Positions 8,680-14,945 of a stretch of DNA of 14,945 nucleotides are shown piece by piece. Where the stretch lies: positions 1 through 14,945 of the forward strand of contig CAZQKL010000043.1 of NCBI GenBank assembly GCA_964593895.1. The letters are read 5' to 3'. Positions within the stretch are counted from its first letter, which is position 1; each line of letters opens with the position of its first letter. A model generated the notes under the pieces. The model did not search any database. It was not told the origin of the DNA and saw only the letters and a program-made list of their open reading frames with translations. Made by a program: the position numbers and the translations under genes. This DNA is from CAZQKL01 sp964593895 [NCBI: uncultured bacterium] (GTDB lineage: Bacteria; DYJV01).

Positions 8680-9489
8680 TTAAGTAAAGATAAATTTTAT
8701 TGCAACAACTAAAAGTAAAGTTGCAAAAATTTTCCTTAGCAAAGTTTTATTGATTTTTTTTGCACATTCTAATCCTATTTTTGTAAAAATCATGCTGAAT
8801 GATGAACAGAAAATAATTACATAAAGATTGATGTATCCAAAGTATGGAAAATGTATTCCAATTTTTTTTACTCCATCAATTGTGTATCCAAGCATGCCTC
8901 CAAATGTGTTAAATGGGATTAAAGAAACAGAAAAACCTTGGGCAAATAAAATTGGAACTTTAAAAAAAGTGTTTAATAGAGGCACAACAATAACTCCTCC
9001 TCCTATTCCAAAAAAGCCTGCAATAATTCCAACAAAAAAACCTATGATGAAAAGAAAATAATTTGGAATTTTAATAGATTTTTTTGTAAAATCCTTTTCA
9101 GGTTCAACTTCTTTTGAAAAAAGCATTCTAAAGCAGATAATAATTAAAAATATACTAAAAAAAATTTTTAATGTGTGAGTTGAAAAAAGAGAACCTAATT
9201 TACCTCCTAAAAAACCACCAAGTATGCAAAAAGTTGCTATTTTAAAAGTGTTTGAGATTGAAATTAAATTGCTTTTGTAATAATTATAAAAATTTTTTAA
9301 AGATGTTAAAAAAACAACTCCATTACTTGATGCAAAGATAATCTGGGAAACATAATCTGGATAAGGAATTTTATAAATATGGAATAGAAAAAAAAGAGAC
9401 GGAATTACTACTATTCCCCCGCCAATCCCTAAAAGACCAACTAAAAAACCGTAAAAAATTCCTACAAGAGATAGTAGTACCAGTAAAAT
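8680..9489 (-). CDS. TauE/SafE family permease, complete, with a non-ATG start
   Basis: Membrane permease of the TauE/SafE (DUF81) family, whose members export sulfite, sulfoacetate or related organosulfur anions. The first in-frame ATG (9126) gives only the C-terminal half, but the frame is open and clearly coding back to the stop codon of the upstream carboxyltransferase. Read in full it has two homologous halves, each opening with a helix and GIGGG (about 21-25 and 161-165), the family signature, and about 269 aa, the normal length. No ATG, GTG or TTG exists in frame before the first helix. ATT at 9489-9487, 3 nt after the upstream stop, gives LLVLLSLVGIFYGFLVG as the N-terminus and is my choice; CTG at 9483-9481 is the alternative. 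Substrate is unknown; the setting beside a thioredoxin is only suggestive. Confidence 0.85.
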   Translation of the reverse strand: MLLVLLSLVGIFYGFLVGLLGIGGGIVVIPSLFFLFHIYKIPYPDYVSQIIFASSNGVVFLTSLKNFYNYYKSNLISISNTFKIATFCILGGFLGGKLGSLFSTHTLKIFFSIFLIIICFRMLFSKEVEPEKDFTKKSIKIPNYFLFIIGFFVGIIAGFFGIGGGVIVVPLLNTFFKVPILFAQGFSVSLIPFNTFGGMLGYTIDGVKKIGIHFPYFGYINLYVIIFCSSFSMIFTKIGLECAKKINKTLLRKIFATLLLVVAIKFIFT

Positions 9490-9492
9490 TTT

Positions 9493-10854
9493 TTAATACT
9501 CTATTTTTTCTATTTCTCCCTTTTCTCTTAACTCAAAAAATTCTTTTGCTACTTGAGGGAATAATGCATAAGATAAAACATCTTCAAGAGATTGAGCTAA
9601 TGAACCTATCTCTTTTTTTAATTTATCAAGTTCAGGTTTTAATAAATCTGCAGGTCTGCAATCAATAGGTTTTTCACCTTTTAATGCTTTTTTTTGAACT
9701 TCTGGGTCAAAAGGCGCAATACTTCTACCATACATTCCTTTTAATAAATTTATTGTTTCTTTTGTAAATACTGCATATCTTTTTCCCATTAATACATTTA
9801 TAGTTGCCTGAGTTCCAACAATTTGGCTTGTTGGTGTAACAAGAGGAGGATATCCTAAATCTTTTCTAACTCTTGGAATTTCTTCAAGGACTTCTTTTAA
9901 TCTGTGAAGAGCACCTTGAGCTTTAAGCTGTGTTTCAAGGTTTGACATCATTCCACCAGGCACCTGATATATAAGAACTTTTGTGTCAACACCCACAAAC
10001 CTGCTTTCAAAATCTTTATACTTCTCTCTAACATTGGAAAAATAATCAGCAATTTCTCCAAGAAGTTCAATGTCAAGTCCAGTATCGTAAGGAGTATTTT
10101 TTAATGCAGCAACCATACTTTCTGTTGGAGGCTGGCTTGTGCCTTGGCTCATTGATGAAATTGCAGTATCAATTATATCTGCACCAGCTTCAATTCCTTT
10201 TAAATAAGACATATGTGCAAGACCACTTGTCGCATGACAGTGAAGATGCACTGGAAGACCAACTTCCTTTTTTAACTTTTCTACTAAATCAAAAGCATCA
10301 TAAGGGCTTAATAATCCAGCCATATCTTTGATGCATATAGTATCAACTCCTAAATCAGCAAGCTGTTTTGCAACTTTTACAAAATAGTCATTATTATGAA
10401 CTGGACTTAATGTATAACTTATTGCTCCTTCAGCAATTTTTCCATATTTTTTTACAAATTCAATAGACTTTTGCATATTTCTAACATCATTTAAAGCATC
10501 AAAAATTCTAAAAATATCAATTCCATTAGCGGCAGCTCTTTCAATAAAAGCTTCAAGAACATCATCTGGATAATGTCTGTATCCTACAATATTTTGTCCT
10601 CTTAAAAGCATTTGTAATTTTGTATTTTTAAATTTTTTTCTTAATGCTCTTAACCTTTCCCAAGGGTCTTCTTTTAAATATCTTAAACATGTATCAAAAG
10701 TTGCTCCACCCCACATCTCAACGGACCAGTAACCAACCTGGTCCATTTTATCAATTATTGGAAGCATATCTTTTGTTTTCATTCTTGTTGAAAGGAGGGA
10801 CTGATGTGCGTCCCTCAAAACTGTATCAGTAATTTTTACTTTTTGAGCTGCCAT
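9493..10854 (-). CDS. Pyruvate/oxaloacetate carboxyltransferase subunit (PycB/OadA type) lacking a biotin domain
   Basis: Biotin-dependent carboxyltransferase acting between carboxybiotin and pyruvate/oxaloacetate. The TIM-barrel domain (about 5-275) starts ITDTVLRDAHQSLLSTRM, with the metal-binding Asp15 region; TICIKDMAGLL holds Lys176, equivalent to the carbamylated metal-bridging Lys; HLHCH (203-207) supplies the metal-binding His residues. A conserved carboxylase domain (about 300-440) follows. At 453 aa it ends without the linker and biotinyl domain found in full OadA/PycB (about 570-600 aa); that part is the separate gene 18 nt upstream. It could be PycB of a two-subunit pyruvate carboxylase, OadA of a sodium-pumping decarboxylase, or a 5S transcarboxylase subunit. 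No biotin carboxylase or OadB beta subunit is present here. An AAGGAG site precedes the ATG. Confidence 0.92.
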   Translation of the reverse strand: MAAQKVKITDTVLRDAHQSLLSTRMKTKDMLPIIDKMDQVGYWSVEMWGGATFDTCLRYLKEDPWERLRALRKKFKNTKLQMLLRGQNIVGYRHYPDDVLEAFIERAAANGIDIFRIFDALNDVRNMQKSIEFVKKYGKIAEGAISYTLSPVHNNDYFVKVAKQLADLGVDTICIKDMAGLLSPYDAFDLVEKLKKEVGLPVHLHCHATSGLAHMSYLKGIEAGADIIDTAISSMSQGTSQPPTESMVAALKNTPYDTGLDIELLGEIADYFSNVREKYKDFESRFVGVDTKVLIYQVPGGMMSNLETQLKAQGALHRLKEVLEEIPRVRKDLGYPPLVTPTSQIVGTQATINVLMGKRYAVFTKETINLLKGMYGRSIAPFDPEVQKKALKGEKPIDCRPADLLKPELDKLKKEIGSLAQSLEDVLSYALFPQVAKEFFELREKGEIEKIEY

Positions 10855-10872
10855 AAAATTACTCCTTAAAAA

Positions 10873-11082
10873 TTATTCAATAATTGCAATTACCTGTTCA
10901 GCTTCAACATTATCACCTTCTTTTACTTTAATTTCTTTAACAGTTCCAGAACATGGGCTTGGAATAGGCATTTCCATTTTCATTGCTTCCAAGATTACAA
11001 TTTCATCACCCTCTTCGACATTGTCACCAACATTTACATTTACCTTTAAAATTTTTCCAACCATTGGAGCTTTTACTTCCAT
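10873..11082 (-). CDS. Stand-alone biotin carboxyl carrier protein (biotinyl domain)
   Basis: A 69-aa protein that is nothing more than one biotinyl/lipoyl-type beta-barrel domain: MEVKAPMVGKILKVNVNVGD, then the biotinylation site EAMKMEM with Lys35 as the modified residue, then the mirror half CSGTVKEIKVKEGDNVE. The Ala-Met-Lys-Met motif marks biotin rather than lipoate. Family members carry carboxybiotin between a biotin carboxylase and a carboxyltransferase. It is the first gene of the minus-strand operon, has a strong AGGAGG site, and is followed after 18 nt by the carboxyltransferase that lacks such a domain, so the two should form one enzyme. It lacks the Pro/Ala-rich N-terminal linker seen in AccB and in the 1.3S transcarboxylase subunit. 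Confidence 0.93.
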   Translation of the reverse strand: MEVKAPMVGKILKVNVNVGDNVEEGDEIVILEAMKMEMPIPSPCSGTVKEIKVKEGDNVEAEQVIAIIE

Positions 11083-11153
11083 TCTATTTTCCTCCTTTAT
11101 TATTTTTTAAAGTGGCTTTTCCATTAACACATGAAAACCTTTTTTGCAAGAAA

Positions 11154-11159
11154 ATTATA
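11154..11159 (-). promoter_or_regulatory. Candidate -10 element of the biotin-carrier operon promoter
   Basis: On the minus strand a perfect TATAAT lies at 11159-11154, about 72 nt before the ATG of the biotin carrier gene, in the only sizeable non-coding gap of the block (11083-11225). No convincing -35 box is seen 16-18 nt upstream. The 72-nt leader shows no obvious riboswitch or attenuator. The match is exact, but the region is AT-rich. Confidence 0.35.
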
Positions 11160-11161
11160 TC

Positions 11162-11188
11162 TTGATTTTTCTAAAAATACTGTATATT
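11162..11188 (+). promoter_or_regulatory. Possible divergent promoter for the TPR gene cluster
   Basis: TTGATT at 11162-11167 and TATATT at 11183-11188 (preceded by TG) are 15 nt apart and lie 38 nt before the TPR ATG at 11226. They sit back to back with the minus-strand TATAAT, so the two operons would fire divergently from the same 50 bp. Weak matches and a short spacer make this tentative. Confidence 0.25.
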
Positions 11189-11225
11189 GTTGAAGTTACA
11201 AAATTTTGTATTTTGGGAGAGAAAA

Positions 11226-13874
11226 ATGAAAAGAGTGTTAATTTTAACCCTTTATCTTTTTTTAAGTTTAAACATAGTTTTTGCAGAAGATAATTTAACT
11301 TTTTTAAAAAATTTAATAAAAAATAATTACTTTATTACCGCCAAGAAGTTTTGTAAAAACATTGATAATAAATCGTTTAAAATAAAAAAGGTCTGTTTGC
11401 AACTTTACGATAATTTAAATGATTTTAGTGCAATAATTAAAAATTTGGATTTAGATGAGGTAGACCCTGATATTTTGCTTTTATACCTAAAATCAAGTAT
11501 TAAATTGAGAAAATATAAATTAGCTGAAATTTTAATAAAAAAAATTGATACTCTAATTTTAACTCAAGAGCAAAAGTCAAAATTTAATAATTTAAAAAAT
11601 CTTCTAAAAGCAAATCTATATTTTGAAAATTATGACTATGCTTCAGCAATTAAATATTTATTGAAATTAAAAGATATGGATTTATCATCTAAAAAAACAT
11701 TGGTTTTATCATACATTTACATTGGAGATATAAAAAGGGCTGAAAATTTATACAAGAAATTTAAGTTAAACGACTATTTTTTAATTGGTTTAATTGAATA
11801 CAAAAAAGGTAACTACAATCAGGCATTATTATATTTTCAGAAGTCAAATTCAAAAGAAGCTAAAGATTATATCTATAACTGTTTAATTTTAACAAAGAAA
11901 ATTGACCAAGCTATTAAAATATATCCATTTACTGAAAATTATAAACAGAAGTTTTATAATAATATTGTTGTGCTTATAAAGTATAAAAAGTATGATGAAG
12001 CTATATTAAGATTAGATAACGCTGAAAATTGTTTTGAAAAGTTTTTCTATTTAGGAAAAGTTTTTTTAAAAAAAAGGTTATTTTTAGAAGCTTATAATAA
12101 TTTTTTAAAAGCAGACAAATTAAAAGATACAAGTAAAATTAACTTTTATTTGGGATTAACTCTTTTTAAAAAAGGTGAATTTATAAATGCAGTTAAATTT
12201 TTTGAAAAATCTATAGATATTCAGGATAGTGAAGAGTTTTACATTAAATCAATCTATTTTGCAGGATTATGTTATAAGAAAATTGGAGATTTAAATAAAG
12301 CTACATTATTTTTTAAAAAAATAATTGCTTACACACAAAACTACATTGAGTTAAAAAAAATTTATAAAAATTTGGCACAATTAGAGGAGGAAAATGAAAA
12401 TTATAATAAAGCGGTAGAGTATTATAACTATCTTTATCTTTTGTCAAAAAATAGGAAATATTTATTTAAAATTGGAGAAATCTATTTTAAGACTAATCAA
12501 CTACAGAGAGCTTTAGCCATATATGAAAATTCTCTTCCTGTTAAGAAAAAGCAAGATAGTTTTATTTTAAAAAGTATTGGAGATATTTATTTTAAAGCGA
12601 ATGATTTTGAAAATAGTGTGAAGTTTTATAAAATGTATATTTCTTACAATAAAAAAGATTATTCAGTATGGTTAAAGATTGGGTTAGCATATCTATACCA
12701 AAATGATTTGAAAAGAGCTAAAAAGGAATTTTTAAAAATTATTGAATTAACAAAGCAAGAAACATTAAAAGAAGAAGCCCTTTATTGGGTTGGTTTAATA
12801 TTTTATAGAGAAAAAAAACCATTAAAATCAAATATTTATTTTTTAAGACTTTATAATTTAAATCCAAATTCTTATTTATCACTTAAAGCAGTAAAGTTCA
12901 TAATTGAAAATTCGTTTAAATTGAAAGACTATGACACATTAAAGAAATTTTTGCCATTGTATAAAACAAAAGAAACTTTAGAGTTAATTAAAAACTATTG
13001 CAATGATAAGAATTGTTTAATGTTACTTACAATTAAACCATCAAATGAGATAAGAAAAGAATTATTTTCTCAAATAAAGATTTTTTTAAAAAGGAAAAAA
13101 TATAAAGAAATTGATAACTTAATTGAGAAAAATAGATATGAATTAACCTCTCAACCTATTTTATATTTTAAAATTGCTGAAATTTTAGAAAATACTCATG
13201 CATATAAAAGAGCAATTTTTTATTATAAAAAATTTTTAGAATTCCCATACAACTCAATTTATCTACTTGAATTCCAAAAAGCATATTTAAGTGTTGTAAA
13301 ATATTATCTCCAAAATAATGATTTTGAAAAAATTATTTCACTTGAATCTAAATATAAAAATTTTTCCCTTCCAAACCAGTACAATTTCATAATGGGAAAA
13401 TCTTTTTATAAAACAGGATTAACAAAAAAAGCAAAAATATATTTATCAAAATTTATAGAAAACTTTTCTGAAGGTTTTGATAATTTAGAAAATTTATTTA
13501 CAGCAAGTTTTTATCTTGATAATTTAGGTGAATACAATTATGCTTTGAAAGGATACCAATTATTCATTGAAAAAACTAAGGATAAAGAGAAAAAAGTTGA
13601 AGCTCTTTATTGGATTGGAGAAATCTATTTTAAAGAAAAAAAATTATTTAATGCATTGCAATACTTTTTAAAAATTAGATACAAATTTAAAGAATTTTCA
13701 AAATGGAATATACAAAGCTCATTTAGAGCAGGAAATATATTTGAGATGCTTGGCGACAATACATCAGCTTTGAAAGAATACAAGTATATTTACTATAGAT
13801 TGCCAGATGGAGACCCAAGAAAAATATATGTAAAGAAAAAGATTGAGGAGATAAAAGGTGAAAATAGCAAATGA
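11226..13874 (+). CDS. Exported tetratricopeptide-repeat protein
   Basis: An 882-aa protein made almost wholly of helical repeats. A TTG at 11187 is in frame but the ATG at 11226 is preferred: it has a GGGAG site 7 nt upstream and begins a clean signal peptide (MKRVLILTLYLFLSLNIVFA, then EDN), with signal peptidase I cleavage after Ala20. The rest is TPR-like helix pairs with typical Tyr/Gly/Ala spacing, for example SIGDIYFKANDFENSVKFYK, ALYWIGEIYFKEKKLFNALQ and YWVGLIFYREKKPLKSNIYF; I estimate well over ten repeats. No enzymatic domain is visible. It is Lys/Asn/Ile-rich, like its neighbours. The exported TPR design suggests a periplasmic scaffold for envelope or outer-membrane assembly, but the partner is unknown. 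It stops at TGA, the only canonical gene here that does so, 17 nt inside the aldolase gene. Confidence 0.85.
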   Translation: MKRVLILTLYLFLSLNIVFAEDNLTFLKNLIKNNYFITAKKFCKNIDNKSFKIKKVCLQLYDNLNDFSAIIKNLDLDEVDPDILLLYLKSSIKLRKYKLAEILIKKIDTLILTQEQKSKFNNLKNLLKANLYFENYDYASAIKYLLKLKDMDLSSKKTLVLSYIYIGDIKRAENLYKKFKLNDYFLIGLIEYKKGNYNQALLYFQKSNSKEAKDYIYNCLILTKKIDQAIKIYPFTENYKQKFYNNIVVLIKYKKYDEAILRLDNAENCFEKFFYLGKVFLKKRLFLEAYNNFLKADKLKDTSKINFYLGLTLFKKGEFINAVKFFEKSIDIQDSEEFYIKSIYFAGLCYKKIGDLNKATLFFKKIIAYTQNYIELKKIYKNLAQLEEENENYNKAVEYYNYLYLLSKNRKYLFKIGEIYFKTNQLQRALAIYENSLPVKKKQDSFILKSIGDIYFKANDFENSVKFYKMYISYNKKDYSVWLKIGLAYLYQNDLKRAKKEFLKIIELTKQETLKEEALYWVGLIFYREKKPLKSNIYFLRLYNLNPNSYLSLKAVKFIIENSFKLKDYDTLKKFLPLYKTKETLELIKNYCNDKNCLMLLTIKPSNEIRKELFSQIKIFLKRKKYKEIDNLIEKNRYELTSQPILYFKIAEILENTHAYKRAIFYYKKFLEFPYNSIYLLEFQKAYLSVVKYYLQNNDFEKIISLESKYKNFSLPNQYNFIMGKSFYKTGLTKKAKIYLSKFIENFSEGFDNLENLFTASFYLDNLGEYNYALKGYQLFIEKTKDKEKKVEALYWIGEIYFKEKKLFNALQYFLKIRYKFKEFSKWNIQSSFRAGNIFEMLGDNTSALKEYKYIYYRLPDGDPRKIYVKKKIEEIKGENSK

Positions 13875-14430
13875 AATAATATATTTTGGAAAGTTAATTG
13901 ATGAAAAAGGATTGGTTTCTTCTCATGCTGGTAATATAAGTGTTAGAGTAAATGAAAATATTTTAATAACAAAATCTGGGACAATGCTCGGAAGGTTAAC
14001 GTCAAAAGATTTAACCTGTGTTGAAATTGGGGATAAAAAAGATAAAAATTTACACCAAGCATCAATGGAAACAGTTGTGCATGAAGCAATCTATAAAAAT
14101 TCAAATGCAAAAGCGGTAATTCATACCCATCCTGTTTACTCAATAATTTTAAGTTTTTTTCTTAAGGATAGATTTATTCCGATTGATTCAGAAGGTAAAT
14201 TTGTATTAAAAGAAGTTCCAATTATTTCAGCTGAAAAAACAATAAGTTCAAAAGAAGTTGCAGATAAAATTGGTAAGATAGCAAATTTATATCCCGTTGC
14301 AATTATTAAGTCCCATGGAGTTTTTGCATGGAGTTCATCAGTTGAAAAAGCTTTCTATTTAACAACAGCACTTGAAAATTCAGCAAAAATATTTTATTTA
14401 ACTGAAAAATGGAAAAAAGAAAACAGTTAA
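13858..14430 (+). CDS. Class II aldolase/adducin family protein (zinc-dependent)
   Basis: A 190-aa cytoplasmic protein of the family that includes L-fuculose-phosphate aldolase, L-ribulose-5-phosphate 4-epimerase and methylthioribulose-1-phosphate dehydratase. Seen: SHAGNISVR (Gly25-Asn26, Ser28) and TKSG (38-41) for phosphate binding, Glu71 in ASMETVVHEAIY at the catalytic acid position, and zinc ligands His89 and His91 (IHTHPVYS) with His153 (KSHGVFAW). The start is a GTG with GAGGAG 9 nt before it; no better start exists ahead of the conserved N-terminal helix. It overlaps the TPR gene by 17 nt and the channel gene by 22 nt. The substrate cannot be chosen from sequence; a sugar-phosphate aldolase is the family default. 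Confidence 0.9.
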   Translation: MKIANEIIYFGKLIDEKGLVSSHAGNISVRVNENILITKSGTMLGRLTSKDLTCVEIGDKKDKNLHQASMETVVHEAIYKNSNAKAVIHTHPVYSIILSFFLKDRFIPIDSEGKFVLKEVPIISAEKTISSKEVADKIGKIANLYPVAIIKSHGVFAWSSSVEKAFYLTTALENSAKIFYLTEKWKKENS

Positions 14431-14945
14431 TTTATATTGTTTTATTCTTTTTTCTTTTTATTCTCGTTTCTGCTTCAGGTTATATGATATTAGAACACTA
14501 TTCTTTTATTGATGCAATTTATATGGTATTTATCAGCATTACAACTGTTGGTTATGGTGAGATTAGACCACTTCATACTGCTGGAAGAATTTATACAATA
14601 TTTGTAATTTTAATTGGATTTGCAGGGACTGGTTACACATTAAAAGTATTAACTGAAAATTTCCTTGAAAATATTGTTACATTAAGATTCAGGAGAAACA
14701 AGATGATAAAATTAATTAGTGAAATGAAGGACCACTACATAATTTGTGGATATGGAAGAATTGGAAAAATAATTACTCAAGAACTATTGAAAGCTAAAAA
14801 AGAAGTAGTTGTTGTTGATAGTAATAATGAACTTTTAAATGAGCTTATAAAATTAAAAATTCCATTTCTTCTTGGAGATGCAACTGATGATGAAACATTA
14901 CTTGAAGCTGGAATTGAAAGAGCAAAAGCTTTGATTGCAGCTCTT
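14409..14945 (+). CDS. Two-helix potassium channel with RCK (TrkA-N) domain, 3' partial
   Basis: The frame is open from ATG 14409 to the window end (179 residues seen). Transmembrane helix 1 spans about 6-27, a pore helix and the selectivity filter TVGYG (46-50) follow, then helix 2 (about 60-80), then the start of a cytoplasmic RCK domain with a Rossmann nucleotide-binding motif CGYGRIGK (113-120), the acidic strand end VVVVDSN and GDATDDETL. This layout matches MthK/Kch-like ligand-gated potassium channels, gated by calcium, nucleotide or another small ligand. The C-terminal half of the RCK region is outside the window. The start lies 22 nt inside the aldolase gene without a good Shine-Dalgarno, which suggests translational coupling. 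Confidence 0.92.
   Translation, partial: MEKRKQLIYIVLFFFLFILVSASGYMILEHYSFIDAIYMVFISITTVGYGEIRPLHTAGRIYTIFVILIGFAGTGYTLKVLTENFLENIVTLRFRRNKMIKLISEMKDHYIICGYGRIGKIITQELLKAKKEVVVVDSNNELLNELIKLKIPFLLGDATDDETLLEAGIERAKALIAAL

Noticed and set aside
8680-9126. A truncated, half-length TauE starting at the ATG at 9126
   Set aside because: The same frame is open and encodes the N-terminal half with its own GIGGG motif up to the upstream gene's stop, so the short version is an artefact of requiring an ATG.
11187-11225. TTG at 11187 as start of the TPR protein
   Set aside because: It adds 13 residues before a signal peptide and has no ribosome site, whereas ATG 11226 has GGGAG and a clean signal sequence.
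13940-14145. Antisense reading frame within the aldolase gene
   Set aside because: Its Leu/Phe/Tyr/His-rich composition is the mirror of a Lys/Asn/Glu-rich coding strand; there is no start signal and no family likeness.

Overview
The window reads as chromosomal DNA of a strongly AT-rich, Gram-negative-type bacterium. A lipoprotein, a periplasmic-type signal peptide, a DUF465 protein and a polyprenyl diphosphate synthase fit low-GC anaerobes of the Desulfurella/Hippea, Deferribacter or Aquificales kind. That placement is an impression from gene content and cannot be fixed from the sequence alone. Genes are packed tightly, almost all stops are TAA or TAG, and I see no tRNA, rRNA, insertion sequence, CRISPR array or phage gene. 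No gene-free stretch exceeds 300 bases.

Left block (1-7172, + strand): the 3' part of a class III aminotransferase resembling glutamate-1-semialdehyde aminomutase, a small lipoprotein, a DUF465 coiled-coil protein, acetolactate synthase large subunit (ilvB), clpX and lon. Gaps run from 4 to 42 nt, so ilvB-clpX-lon looks like one transcript joining amino-acid synthesis and ATP-dependent proteolysis. No ilvN or clpP is next to them.

Middle block (7169-11082, - strand; transcription order right to left): a stand-alone 69-aa biotin carrier, a pyruvate/oxaloacetate carboxyltransferase without its own biotin domain, a full-length TauE/SafE permease that begins at a non-canonical codon, a polyprenyl diphosphate synthase, a tiny two-helix membrane protein interrupted by an in-frame UGA, and thioredoxin. 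The tiny protein is the most interesting item. It has a good ribosome binding site, its reading continues through UGA into a Gly-Cys and a second membrane helix, and a hairpin just after the UGA has the geometry of a bacterial SECIS. I read it as a probable selenoprotein with a Sec-Gly-Cys motif, placed directly before thioredoxin. lon and trxA converge, share four bases at their stop codons, and those bases lie in the loop of a 7-bp hairpin.

Right block (11226-14945, + strand): an exported 882-aa TPR protein, a class II aldolase-family protein and a two-helix potassium channel with an RCK domain, cut by the window end. Each overlaps the next by about 20 nt, so the three are probably translationally coupled. 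A short divergent promoter region (11083-11225) separates the middle and right blocks.
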